DNA of 64,000 bases from Panax quinquefolius (taxonomy: Eukaryota > Streptophyta > Magnoliopsida > Apiales > Araliaceae): NCBI GenBank assembly GCA_020205615.1, contig CM035168.1, positions 5,150,237-5,214,236 of the forward strand. The letters are read 5' to 3'. The notes below the pieces were generated by a model. It saw only the letters and a program-made list of their open reading frames with translations. It was not told where the DNA came from and did no database searches. Below are positions 22,790 through 33,265 of the stretch, in pieces. A program made the translations under genes and the position numbers. Position 1 is the first letter of the stretch. Each line of letters opens with the position of its first letter.

Positions 22790-23290
22790 CAAATTTAGTT
22801 AGTATAAAATCTAATTTTGAATTAAAATAAACTCCTTTATTTTAATTCAAATATAAATCAAAATAAACTTCTTTTATTTTAATTTATCTAATTTTGAATA
22901 AAAAAACTATTTTATTTTAATCAAAATCTTTAATCAAAATAAAATTATTTATTTTAATTAATTATGGAATCCAATTCCAAGTAAAAAAAAAAAAATAAAA
23001 TAAACCCCTTTATTAAAGGAAACACAGATTCTATTTCTTATTCACAAATAAACTACTTTATTTTGAATAATATGAAATCTTATTCCATATCTAAATAAAC
23101 TCATTTATTTAAGGAAATACGGATTCTCTTTCCTATTCACAAATAAACTCCTTTATTTTGAATAATATGAAATCTTATTTCATACATAAATAAACTCCTT
23201 TATTTAAGAAACATAGAATCCAATTTCAACTCTAATTAGTTAGCATGAAATTCTAATTTTAAAATTAAAATAAACCTTTTATTTTAATTA
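22790..23290. repeat. ATAAACTCCTTTATTT repeat field
   Basis: Short units AATAAACTCCTTTATTTTAA, TATGAAATCTTATT and ACGGATTCTCTTTCC recur five or more times with drift. The unit ATAAA...TTTAT is partly self-complementary. No gene seen. Confidence 0.7.
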
Positions 23291-23311
23291 TAAAATTATT
23301 AAGAATATATA

Positions 23312-23342
<31 letters not shown>

Positions 23343-23394
23343 AATTCATGAATCTTTTGCAATTCCATGATTCACGTGGCTAGGTCAGTGCATC

Positions 23395-23397
<3 letters not shown>

Positions 23398-23467
<70 letters not shown>
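23398..23467. repeat. (AT)n(GT)n microsatellite at an LTR insertion point
   Basis: About 34 bases of AT followed by about 38 bases of GT, running directly into the LTR terminus TGTGACGCC. A matching (AT)n tract restarts at about 26043 on the other side of the LTR. Confidence 0.9.
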
Positions 23468-23472
<5 letters not shown>

Positions 23473-26038
23473 CGCCTCCAAAATAGGTATACATCACCCA
23501 TTCTCGAGTTGTCAATACATGGTATGTAAAACAACTACAACTTTATTATTACAACAAGAAAAGCTGTGAGTTTGAATACAAATATTATCTTCTGATAATA
23601 TCTATACTCAAATAAATCCTCATCACATTTATTGATACATTATTTTACAAAATGGTGAGGACTACTAAACAACTCTCTCTAGAACCTTCATTCCATACCC
23701 CGACTTGCATACTCGCTTATATTCTCGCCTCCCGAGAAAAATGGAACAAAAAGGAAAAGGGTGAGCTCAACTAGCCCAAGAAAAGAATATTATGACTAAG
23801 ATAATATACAACAAATTACCGTTAGTCTTCAACAGGGAAAAATCTAATAGAATACAATAGACAACAAATTTTAAATCAATATTCGCAGCGAAATAATAAT
23901 TCATTAGAAGAGTTAAGTATAAAATGCAAACTACTATCTTCCATGTATGAATTTAAAAGTTCATCGCTCTATCTTTTATCCCCAGAACATCAATCAATAT
24001 ATATCCGGAATCACATATTCATCTTTTTGCACTACAGCCAAAGATATTCATCATTAATCATGTTCATCTAAACACTGCTCATCTTTGCACTATAGGCCAA
24101 AGATATTCTTCAGAAATCATTCATCTTTGCACTACAGAGGCCAAAGATATTCCATAATATCATCATTTAAGACCGAAGATGATAAAAAATATTTTTAAAG
24201 AAACGAATCCAGTGAAACAAAATGACAAGGATTAAGGATTAAGGATTCGTGCTTTGTTTTATTCACGTCCAAAAATACCTCAAAAATAATCACAGTGGTG
24301 TAAAATTCAAGAATGATCAAAACATGGATACAATCAAAGCTAGTATCCGAATAGATATTTTGGACGAAAAGAAAATTTTTCATTTTTCGATGAATAGTCT
24401 TAGTATTCGTGAATAAGACCAGATATCGTGAATAAAGTGCCATATCGTGAATAATAACTCTCGACACCAAAAAAAGTTCCAATTTTGATAAAACTTCAGA
24501 TCAATATTTCAACATAATGATATTGAAGAAATAATATCATTACTGAAAAAATAATATCCTTTACCTCGAAAGATTAGTACTTCTAGTTGGAATACCGGTA
24601 TAGTCTTTGAAGGAAACTTGCAAATCTAACAATACTCAAAGTATACTCAAAATACTCACAAGAATACGCCGATAATATAGAGAGAAAACTTCAGATTTAC
24701 GGTGTGATTTTCAATTCTAACCTAAGCACCTATTTATAGAAATTGCTTAAAACACCAAAGCGTAAAATTTAATAAATTAATAATATAATTATACAAATTT
24801 CCTACGCATGCCTAGAATCTGATTTCAGCCATCAAACACATGTTAAAGATGCCCCAAACATTCCAAAAAACGTTTTCTTATTTAAAATAATTTAAACTTC
24901 CAAAAATCAATTATTTTGAGACTTGAAACTTCAATAATTCACAATAAATAGCCTTTTATCAGAAAATTGAATCTCGCGATTTTTTTATAGGAAATTCAAT
25001 TCTCTACAACTTTGCGTAAGAAAGTTTTTCCAAATTCTAAATGAAATTGACCGAAATCCACAAACCAAGCGATTTTATTGGTATAATCAAATTTCATCGA
25101 ATAAATGGGGTCCAATTTATGTTTAACATGTTTTAAACATTTATTGCAACAAAAATACTCTTCCTCCTCGTATACTCATATATCCCACATTCGTTGTAAA
25201 AATATCACCATTATTATATTATTAAAATATAATAATATATTTAAATAATTATTTTATCGTAAAAAGATAAAATTTCAATTTTCAACAATTGTCACATTAA
25301 AAATTTTCTCCATCTATATCCACATAAAATCAATATTTTCTCATCATATGAATCAATAATTATTTATTCACAAATAATATTACGTAATCACAATATTGGC
25401 GTAACTGGTTCTTAGGAAGAGGGCTTTCAATAAGAATTTCTCTCTTCTTGCCTAGCAATTAGGTGACCAAACCTCTCCTTGCATGTAACTTTCTAGACAT
25501 TGCCAATAATGTTATCTAATAATATTATTCAGATAATATGAATTATTGCTTCGATAATGAAAAATACTATGTAATGACAATTATTGAAACAACAAAGATA
25601 TAAAATATCAACGCAAAGAATTATTAAATCAATAAAATACCGAACGGTAATTATCGTAACCATTATTGAGTAGTGCCTTCTTACATAAGAATCAATAATT
25701 GGTGCAATACCGTGCTATTCAGTGTTTTATCCATCGAGTATTTTAACGGTATTAATCTGAATAACTACACCACTTATTTTTGCCGTTTTCTTCATCCATC
25801 GCTTTCCGTTATGGGGCCCACACATAGGCTAGCGTAGTAAATACGAATATTCTCGACAAGCATCTAATATTCCACGACCAAACGAATATTCCTCGACAAC
25901 AATGAATATTTTATAACCACTTGCTTATTTTGAAATATTTATGTATTTTACCCTAACTATCCACATTAATCAAATCAACCCTTACTATTTCAAAATAATA
26001 AATAGAAAATTAAATTTCATTAATAATAAGTTGGGATC

Positions 26039-26042
<4 letters not shown>
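23468..26042 (-). mobile_element. Solo LTR-5 (gypsy, minus strand) in copia leader
   Basis: Reads TGTGACGCCTCC at the left and ...AAGTTGGGATCTTATA at the right, the reverse complement of a family LTR of about 2.57 kb. No internal region is attached. Inserted in an AT/GT microsatellite, so a target duplication cannot be recognised. It has a minus-strand TATA box at 24731-24738, a donor-like GTAAAGG at 24564, and an acceptor site changed from CAG to CGG. Confidence 0.88.
24731..24738 (-). promoter_or_regulatory. TATA box of solo LTR-5
   Basis: TATTTATA on the plus strand, within the subfamily promoter context CACCTATTTATAGAAATTGC. Confidence 0.7.
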
Positions 26043-26077
<35 letters not shown>

Positions 26078-26228
26078 ACCTTATTATTATATATATAATA
26101 TAGATTAGAAATATGCTTTCAAATCAGATTATATAAAAGGAAGCAGGAATCCCCCTTAAACAACAACAAGATCCTTTACAAATAATTTATATGATTATAA
26201 AGAACTCTGTATCATGAATCTCCTGCTC
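26043..26228 (-). mobile_element. Copia-1 leader, middle piece
   Basis: 186 bp between solo LTR-5 and solo LTR-2: an (AT)n tract, then GTAACCTTATTATTATAT and AAACAACAACAAGATCC. It ends in TGCTC (26224-26228), the target duplication of solo LTR-2. Confidence 0.75.
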
Positions 26229-26921
26229 TGTGAGACCCCAAATTTTATGAATAAAGATTTAATTTTCTTGAAATATTTTTTTGAATATTATGGTGTGGAT
26301 TTGATATAATGTTATAATTGTGGGTAGTATTTATAAATTTTGCAAAGTAAGCAAGTTGTTATAAAATATTCGATTGGTCGGGAAATATTCGTTTTAGCAG
26401 GGAATATACGTACGACGGCACAATCATTGGTGGGCCCCATAACGGAATTATTGTCGGATTGAGAAAATAACAAAAATATTTTATAAAAATAACGGCGGAG
26501 GTGTTACCGTTAAAACTGTTGAACTACCCGGTAGTAAAAGTACCGTAATACGCATGGTTGCATACTAGCACACTGTATTGATTATTGATGCTTACGTAAG
26601 AAATCACTCAGTTTTGTTCAATTATTGCTATAGTAATTGTTGCATAGTATCTCACGTTATTTGATTCAATTATTGTCGATATTTTATATATTATTAAATC
26701 AATAATTGAGATAACAAAGTTGTTAATATTATTATTTGCAATATTAACGATGTTTAGAAGTTCTGCCAAGGAGAGGTTTGGTCACCTAATTGCGCGCCAA
26801 TAGAGAGAAATCCTTATTGAAAAGCCCCATCTTTCCTGGGAACGACTTGGTCGATTAATATTGTGAATTATAATAAAGATGATAAGTTTTGTTTTATTAT
26901 TATTATAAATGTAATAAAATA

Positions 26922-27300
26922 GAAAACTTTTTATATAAAACAGAATACTTTTATAAAGTTATTCGTTTTATTAGACTATAAATAAAATATATAATATTCT
27001 CTTATGCATAGTGTTTGTATAAAGGCTGCGTAGTGTTTTGCATAGTAAGATCTTTTATATAAAAAATGTAATATTTTTATAAAGTTATTCTTTTTATTAG
27101 ACTATAAATAGAATATATAATATTCTATTATGCATAATATTTGCATAATACTGCATAGTGTTTGTATAGTAAAATCTTTTTATATAAAAAGCGAATACTT
27201 TTTTATAAAGTTATTCATTTTATTAGATTATAAATAGAATATATTATATTTTATTTAAAAGATTTTGTTTTATTAGAATATTTTATTAATACTGCATAGT
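26922..27300 (+). repeat. Three ~124-bp tandem repeats in U3 of solo LTR-2
   Basis: Each unit contains CTTTTTATATAAAA, TTTATAAAGTTATTC, TTTTATTAGACTATAAATA and TATGCATAGTGTTTG. Units begin near 26922, 27049 and 27170. I do not see them in the other LTRs here. Confidence 0.85.
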
Positions 27301-27378
27301 AAATTAATATGGATTATCCGTTTAAAAGTAAATCAATCTGTACCGTTCATGAATTAGTTACTATTCAGTCCATTCTCC

Positions 27379-27386
27379 TATAAATT
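27379..27386 (+). promoter_or_regulatory. TATA box of solo LTR-2
   Basis: TATAAATT followed by GAAGCTCATTCC, about 48 bp before the hAT insertion point. Confidence 0.65.
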
Positions 27387-27524
27387 GAAGCTCATTCCTT
27401 CATTATTTCTTACGAATTCACTGAAACTAGGGGTGTTCACCGAAATCGGTATTTTCAATTTTTAAGGTGAACCGGACCTGTAAGACCCCGAATTTTATGA
27501 AATAAAAGTATTCAATTTTTTTAA

Positions 27525-27600
27525 TTACTATTCACGAGTTACTATTCACGAGTTACTATTCACAAGTTACTATTCACGAGTACTATTCATGAAGCATGAT
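27525..27600 (+). repeat. Displaced ACTATTCACGAG array in U3
   Basis: Five units in the first 120 bp of solo LTR-3. In other LTRs the array lies about 1.5 kb further in, after the promoter. Confidence 0.85.
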
Positions 27601-28441
27601 AAATTTTTTTCGTAAGAAGGCATTACTCGATAATTGTTACGGTAATTCTTCGTTCAATATTTTATTTTATTGATTCAATAATTGCTACGTTGATATTTGA
27701 TATTATTGTTGTTTCAATAATTGTCACTACGACGATATTTTCCATTATCGGAGCAATAATTCATATTATCTAAATAATATTATTGGATAACATTATTGGC
27801 AATGCCTAGAAAGTTCTGTCTAAGGAGAGGTTTGGTCACCTAATTGCGCGCCAGTAAGGAGAAATTCTTATTAGAAAGCCCTCTTTTTCCCGGGGAAAAT
27901 TAATATTTTATCTTTTTACGATAAAATAATTCATTTAAATATATTATTTTAATAATATAATAATGGTGATATTTTTACAATGAATGTGGAATATATGAGT
28001 ATATGAGGAGGAAGAATATTTTGTTACAATAAATGTTTAAAACATGTTAAACATGTCGGTGGACCCCATTTCTTGAATTGAAATTTGATTATAGTATCAA
28101 AAATCGTCCGTTTGTGGATTTCGGTCAATTTCTTCGTTTGGAATTTGGAAAAACTTTCTTCTGCAAAGTTGTAGAAATTGAATTTCCTATAAAAACTCGC
28201 GAGATTCGAATTTTTGATAAAAGGAATATTTATTATGAATTATTGAAGTTACGAAGCTCAAAATAATTGATTTTGGAAGTTTAAAATAATTTAAATAACA
28301 AAAACGTTTTTTGTGCAAGTCTTGTGAGGTGGGCTGTTTGGTGGCTGAGGTTTTGAAGCAAAATAAGTGTGCTTTGGAATAAAAATAATATATATTAATA
28401 TTTTATTAAATTTTTTTGCTTTGGTGTTCTAAGCATTTTTC

Positions 28442-28449
28442 TATAAATA
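28442..28449 (+). promoter_or_regulatory. TATA box of solo LTR-3
   Basis: TATAAATA in CTATAAATAGGGTCTTGGG, same promoter type as solo LTR-1. Confidence 0.75.
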
Positions 28450-28639
28450 GGGTCTTGGGTTAGAATTGAAAATCACACCGTAAATCTGAAGTTTTCTCTC
28501 TCTATATTATCGAAATGTATTCTTGTGAGTATTTTGAGTATACTTTGAGTATTGTTATACGGTGCAAGTTAGTTTCGAATTATTCCGATCGAGATCTTTT
28601 CTTTTGAGGTAAGGGATAGTAAAGGGATTTTAAGGGTTA

Positions 28640-29390
28640 TTATGTTTTTAGTTTCGAAATTTTTCTGAACCTTTGAAAATTCTGGAAAAATTTGAAATGA
28701 TATTTTGATGAGTTTTGTAGAGTGTGTCCAAAAATAGCGATTTTTGGATGTATAGATTGAGAGTTATGAATTTTATGAGAAAAGACTATTTTAAAAGTAA
28801 CCGCTTATAACTCTTTGTAATTAACTCCAAAATTGATGAAATTTTTATTGGGAGTACATCTATATAATATCAGTATACCGTGTAAATTTCAGAATTGTTG
28901 GATAAAAGTATAATTTATGATAAATGTTTAAATATTCGGTTGGTTTTGGCCATATGAAAAATAGTAAATGAATTTTTAAAATTTTGAGAAAAATATATAT
29001 TCAATATGGGACTATGTTATGCTAAATCGCAGAAAATAAATATTTTTGGAACCGATTTGGTATTTTCATGAAAATATTCTAGTTATGAGTAAATGAATTA
29101 AATATGTTATGTGAAGTAAAAAATTGGAAAATATGATTTATTGGCTTGAGAATCATATATATAGGTATATGCAGATTTTTATGAGGGTTTTGGTTAATGG
29201 TGATAAAATCTTATGAGTTTGGCATTTTATGATGATTAAATGCATTAATTATTAAAGTGTAAATAATTGGATTAAATTATTTATAAGTTTTAGAAATGAT
29301 TAAAATATTATTGTAATATTAATAATATTAGATTATGAGATTTCTAAGTGATTTATAACATTTGGATTAAGGTGTTATAAATATAGATAT
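28640..29390 (+). repeat. Segment A, shared with Gypsy-8 interior
   Basis: Non-coding AT-rich stretch with TTTGGTATTTTCATGAAAAT, AAATATGTTATGTGAAGTAA and ATTAGATTATGAGAT. The part from about 28980 on is clearly homologous to 44400-44800 in Gypsy-8. Absent from the other LTRs here. Confidence 0.8.
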
Positions 29391-29819
29391 GAATTTTATT
29401 ATGAAACTTTATCTTTTCGTGTCGAGGTTACTATGCACGTATACGGGACTATGTACGAATACGGGGTACTATTCACGACAAATTTGTTTCTTCTTTGACC
29501 AAATTATCGTTGATTTATGAATCTTACTCTTGAAATTAAAACCATGTTTTGATTATATTATTTTTATATAACATTCTTATAACCCTAATGATAATATTTC
29601 TCTTTGACTTGAGTGTAAAGATGGGTAGATTATTGGTATGATCGTGACTATAGGTTCTCTTTGGCCAGTAGTGCAAAAGTTGAATTGTTGAGTGGTATGA
29701 TCATGACCATTGAATTTACAATTGAATATTTTTAGCTTAAGTGCAAAGGTGAATTGATCAACATGGTTATAATTATTGTTATATAACTTCTGAAATGATT
29801 ATGTATTTCTTTGATATAT

Positions 29820-30090
29820 GAATATCTTTGGCTCGTAGTGCAAAGATGACTTGTTAATGAATATCTTAGCTTTGTAGTGCAAAGATGAATTATTGATGAA
29901 TATCTTTTGCTCGTAATGCAAAGATGACCATGTTGTTGAATATCTTTGCTTTGTGAGTGCAAAGATGAATTATTGATGAATATCTTTGGCTCGTAATGTA
30001 AAGATGACCTGTTGTTGAATATCTTTAGCCTATAGTGTAAAGATGAACTGTTGATGAATATCTTTGGCCCGTGGTGCAAAGATGAATTTA
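29820..30090 (+). repeat. Hairpin minisatellite, solo LTR-3 (seven units)
   Basis: Seven consecutive 36-40 bp units, each an ATCTTTG / CAAAGAT inverted repeat around a loop like GCTCGTAGTG. One unit at about 30028-30052 reads ATCTTTA...TAAAGAT, a paired change on both stem arms. Another (about 29983) has TAAAGAT opposite ATCTTTG, a G-T pair. Confidence 0.9.
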
Positions 30091-30600
30091 TTAGTATGAT
30101 TATGAACATGAACTGTTATTTGGTATAACCATGATCTTTGATGTTTCAGGTAAAGACAAGTGATGAAAATTATCTTTGTCTTGGATGAGGAAAGGAATTT
30201 AGAACTACAATTACGGTTATGAGTTATACACGTGATTGTGGACATGAATTGTTGATTGATGTTACAGGGATAAAACATTGTTGGTGGACTTTTAACGTGG
30301 AGAAGACAATAAACTTTATAGTCTATTTGACTCTTCTAATGGATTGCTCGTTCCGTTGCAACTATGGTTGAAAAGTTTTATCATCTACCATATGTTATAA
30401 ATCTCTGATTTATTACTGATGAAGACTATTGATAATTTATTTATCTTTAGTCATAATATTCTTTACTGAGCTAGTTGTGCTCACCCTTTTGTTTCACAAT
30501 TCCTTTCAGGTAATAAAAGTGTAGTAGGGGTTGACGGGGATAGCGAGGGAATAGAATGGTGGTCTATAGATGTTGAGGGTGAGGTGAATTTAACTTGGAA

Positions 30601-30985
30601 GGTGGTTTGCCACTATCATACAAGATGTCTAATGACATACAAACTTCGTGTTATCATAAGACATGGTTGTGCTCATCCACTTCTTTGAGTATATTTACAA
30701 GCACTACCTATATAATCTTGGTGTTTGTTTGGAGTATAATACCCAATTAGAGGCAGTGGAGATAATGATATGTCAAGAAAGACTAACCATTGGGAAGAAT
30801 ACGATAGTAATCTTCTCGTTTTTCTTTAGGGTCTATTGGGTCAACCAAGGATAATTACGTGGCCATATGATATCTACCATAACCTAAAAGCATGGCCTCC
30901 CATGTACGAAGGTTTCCTTGAGCACTTCCCAAATATTCTAATTTCTAAAAGCAGGTTTTTGACTATACCTTTATGTAAGGTGTCA
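30601..30985 (+). repeat. Segment B, shared with Gypsy-8 interior
   Basis: About 390 bp starting GGTGGTTTGCCACTATCATA and ending GTAAGGTGTCATTGTGACG. Clearly homologous to 43088-43487 in Gypsy-8. Frames keep EEYDSNLL, PRIIT and PYDIYHNL in both copies, but both are interrupted by stops. I do not recognise a protein. It could be a captured host fragment or a retrotransposon leader. Confidence 0.75.
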
Positions 30986-31469
30986 TTGTGACGTCTTCTG
31001 ATTGGTATATATTTGTATCCAAACTCATAGCATATGTGTTGTTGTATTTTGCACGACAATTGTTGTAATAAAGTTGTAATTGTTTTTCGTACCATATATT
31101 TGGCGACTCAGAATGGGTTGGATGGAATGGACCTATTTTGGGGTCGTTACAGGACCGGTCCAAACCGGACGGTTCAGTACCAAAAAAACCAGTTTGGGAC
31201 CGATTCGGTACAAACCGGTTTTTGGTACTGGTTTCGGTTACCTATTTCATAGGTCCGATATATACCAGACTGAATCGGTTGTACCGAATCCAAATTCTTT
31301 TTTAAATAATTTTTTAACTTGCCTTGTAGAATTGGCTTAAATAACACAAAAAGAGAGTATTTAGGACTTGATAAAGTTTGAATTGGTGGTCTCCCCTATT
31401 TATAAAATAGAGGTAAGACAATAGAACACAAATTAGACAATGTGGGATGCCATGTTGGTAAGACAAGAG

Positions 31470-32220
31470 AACCAAGTGAAGGTCAAGTCCCACATTGGTT
31501 CACTTCTAAAAGTCTAAGGAAGTTTTCCTTATAAAAAAACTTCCAAGTGAATCCTTAATATCTAAGTCCCACATTGGTTCACTTATAAAAGTTTAAGTTT
31601 TTCTTATAAAAGGACTTCAAAGTGAAACATTAATAGTCAAGTCCCATATTGGTTCACTTATAAAAGTCTAATGAAGTTTTCCTTATAAATATTGGTTCAT
31701 AAGTTTTCCTTTATAGCAATTTCAACATTGGTTCACTTATAAAAGTCCAAGTCCCACATACTTTGGAAAATCTTAATAGTCAAGTCCCACATACTTGTAA
31801 AAGTCCAAGGAAGACTTATAAAAGTCCCACATTGGTTCACTTATAATAGTCTAAGGAAAGTGAAATCTTAATAGTCAAGTCCCACATTGATTATTTTATA
31901 AGTCTAGTCCAAGGAAGACTTATAAAAGTCCCACATTGGTTCACTTGTAATAGTATAAGGAAAGTGAAATCTTAATAGTCAAGTCCCACATTGATAATTT
32001 TATAAAAGTCTAAGGAAGTTTTCCTTCTAAAAAGACTGCAATTGTGATTTTAATAGCAAAGTCACACATGGGTTATTTTATAAAAGTCTAAGGAAGTTTT
32101 CCTTCTTAAAAGACTATCAAGTGAAGTTTTTCTTGAGACCTTAATAGCTAAGTCCCATATTAGTTGTTTTGTAAAAGTCTAAGAAAGTTTTTCTTATAAA
32201 AAGACTTCCAAGTCTTTTAT
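31470..32220. repeat. GTCCCACATTGG/TATAAAAG array in hAT interior
   Basis: About ten copies of AAGTCCCACATTGGTTCACT, often followed by TATAAAAGTCTAAGGAAG and TTTTCCTTATAAAAA. Units run 45-90 bp with variable parts. The motif resembles the plant snRNA-gene upstream element (RTCCCACATCG). Confidence 0.85.
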
Positions 32221-32603
32221 TTTTTTTATATTAGGCTTGGTACAAGTCATGGGCTATTTGACCTTTAGCCGAATTTTGGCTCAAAAACAAGTTTGGGCTG
32301 CTCTTTCTTGGGCCGGTTTTTGTTAAAAATTGGGCTGAGTTTTGTTTAAAATGGGCCGATTCTAGTTAGGTAAAATCCAGTACTGAACCGGCTAATTGGT
32401 TCGGTATACCAGCTCAACCGGTACCGGTATCGGTTCTCTATTTTGGGGACTTTCGGTATTCGGTCTGGTTCGGTTTGGACCGGTTCGGTCTGATTTTTTT
32501 ACCGATGAACACCCCTAACTGAAACTCTAGAGAGAGAAACTATAGAGGGAAAGAAGAAAAGTATTCTGTTACTTCACTACTCCTATATCCAGTTTCTTCT
32601 AAG

Positions 32604-32872
32604 GTAAGGGGTATTATTCTTTCGTATTCATGAAGAGAATTATTTTCTTTCAATACTCGTAAGGGGTATTATTCTTTCGTATTCATGAAGAGAATTATTT
32701 TCTTTCAATACTCGTAAGGGGTATTATTCTTTCGTATTCATGAAGAGAATTATTTTCTTTTAATACTCGTAAGGGGTATTATTCTTTCGTATTCATGAAG
32801 AGAATTATTTTTTTTCAATACTTGTAAGGGGTATTATTTCTTTCGTATTCATGAAGAGAACTTCTGTAATTC
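32604..32872 (+). repeat. Near-perfect 60-bp tandem repeat, solo LTR-2
   Basis: Five units beginning GTAAGGGGTATTATTCTTTC and containing ATTCATGAAGAGAA. Units differ by only one or a few bases, so the array expanded recently. Each unit starts with a donor-like GTAAGG. Confidence 0.92.
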
Positions 32873-33265
32873 CATTCTTTATTATTCTGTTGGAATAACC
32901 TGTATACGCGGACTACCCTATACTTGGTGAAATTCTTCTGTTATTCCATTCTTTATTATTATGTTGGAATAACCTGTCTATGCAAAGTACTACATACATG
33001 GTGAAATTCTTCTGTTATTTCATTCTTTATTATTATGTTGGAACATCCTGTCTGTGCGTTTACGCATGACCTGGTTCCATTGTTTATTATTCTATTAGAA
33101 TATCCTGTTTGTGCGTTTACGCATGACCTGGTTCCATTATTTATTATTTTTTTGGAATAACCTGTCTATGCGAAGTACCGCATACATGGTGAATTCTGTT
33201 GTTATTCTATTCTTTATTATTCTGTTGGGAATAACCTGTCTGTGCGGTCTATCGCATGCCTGGTG
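32873..33265 (+). repeat. GGAATAACCTG/TTCCATTC array, solo LTR-2
   Basis: Five or so units of TTATTATTCTGTTGGAATAA and CCTGTCTGTGCGTTTACGCA with variants. This is the clean version of the 60-bp arrays that appear CTG-corrupted in Gypsy-7 and Gypsy-8. Confidence 0.85.

Larger units (their letters stand above)
21495..23467 (-). mobile_element. Copia-1 untranslated leader, part next to gag
   Basis: AT-rich, no coding potential. It holds three copies of CCTTGTGGTGACACAACAAA (21700-21990), an AAATAAACTCCTTTATTT repeat field (22800-23290) and several AT microsatellites (22206-22240, 22735-22772, 23398-23432). It belongs to Copia-1 because it is continuous with gag on one side and, once the insertions are removed, with the PBS on the other. 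Confidence 0.75.
28609..30509 (+). other. Putative LTR intron (GTAAGG...CAG), solo LTR-3
   Basis: The donor TTTTGAG|GTAAGGG at 28609 lies 167 bp after the TATA box. The acceptor is TTGTTTCACAATTCCTTTCAG|G, written here as the tract 30489-30506 plus CAG at 30507-30509. The span of 1.9 kb contains segment A and the hairpin array. Splicing is inferred from signals conserved across LTRs; no transcript evidence. Confidence 0.5.
27479..31151 (+). mobile_element. Solo LTR-3 (gypsy, long and rearranged variant)
   Basis: Starts TGTAAGACCCCGAATTTTATG and ends GGGGTCGTTACA with perfect duplication GGACC (27474-27478 and 31152-31156). At 3.67 kb it is about 0.9 kb longer than other LTRs. An ACTATTCACGAG block lies in U3 only 45 bp from the start, where other LTRs have different sequence. 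A segment of about 0.75 kb follows the donor-like GTAAGGG at 28609, and a further segment of about 0.4 kb (30601-30985) sits in U5. Both extra segments have homologues inside Gypsy-8. Confidence 0.92.
27428..32517. mobile_element. Non-autonomous hAT-like DNA transposon, split by solo LTR-3
   Basis: Termini TAGGGGTGTTCACCG (left) and CGATGAACACCCCTA (right) are inverted repeats of about 14 bp with one mismatch. They are flanked by the perfect 8-bp duplication ACTGAAAC (27420-27427 and 32518-32525), the hallmark of hAT transposons. The two halves, 27428-27478 and 31152-32517, give about 1.4 kb after removing solo LTR-3. Subterminal ACCGGTTCGGT-like motifs crowd both ends. There is no transposase; the middle is a repeat array of AGTCCCACATTGG. 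It would need a transposase from an autonomous hAT relative. Confidence 0.92.

Noticed and set aside
28078..28266. 62-codon open frame MKFDYSIKNRPFVDF
   Set aside because: Lies in LTR U3, is not preserved in homologous LTRs (for example 39300-39480) and has no domain.
31034..31340. Open frames crossing the solo LTR-3 / hAT border
   Set aside because: They span an insertion joint (31151/31152) and share nothing with known proteins.
27419..32526. Mutator-like element with a 9-bp duplication instead of hAT
   Set aside because: ACTGAAACT can be read as 9 bp only if the terminal T/A of the inverted repeat is given up. The symmetric TAGGGGTGTTCA termini with 8-bp ACTGAAAC and ACCGGTTCGGT subterminal motifs fit hAT better.
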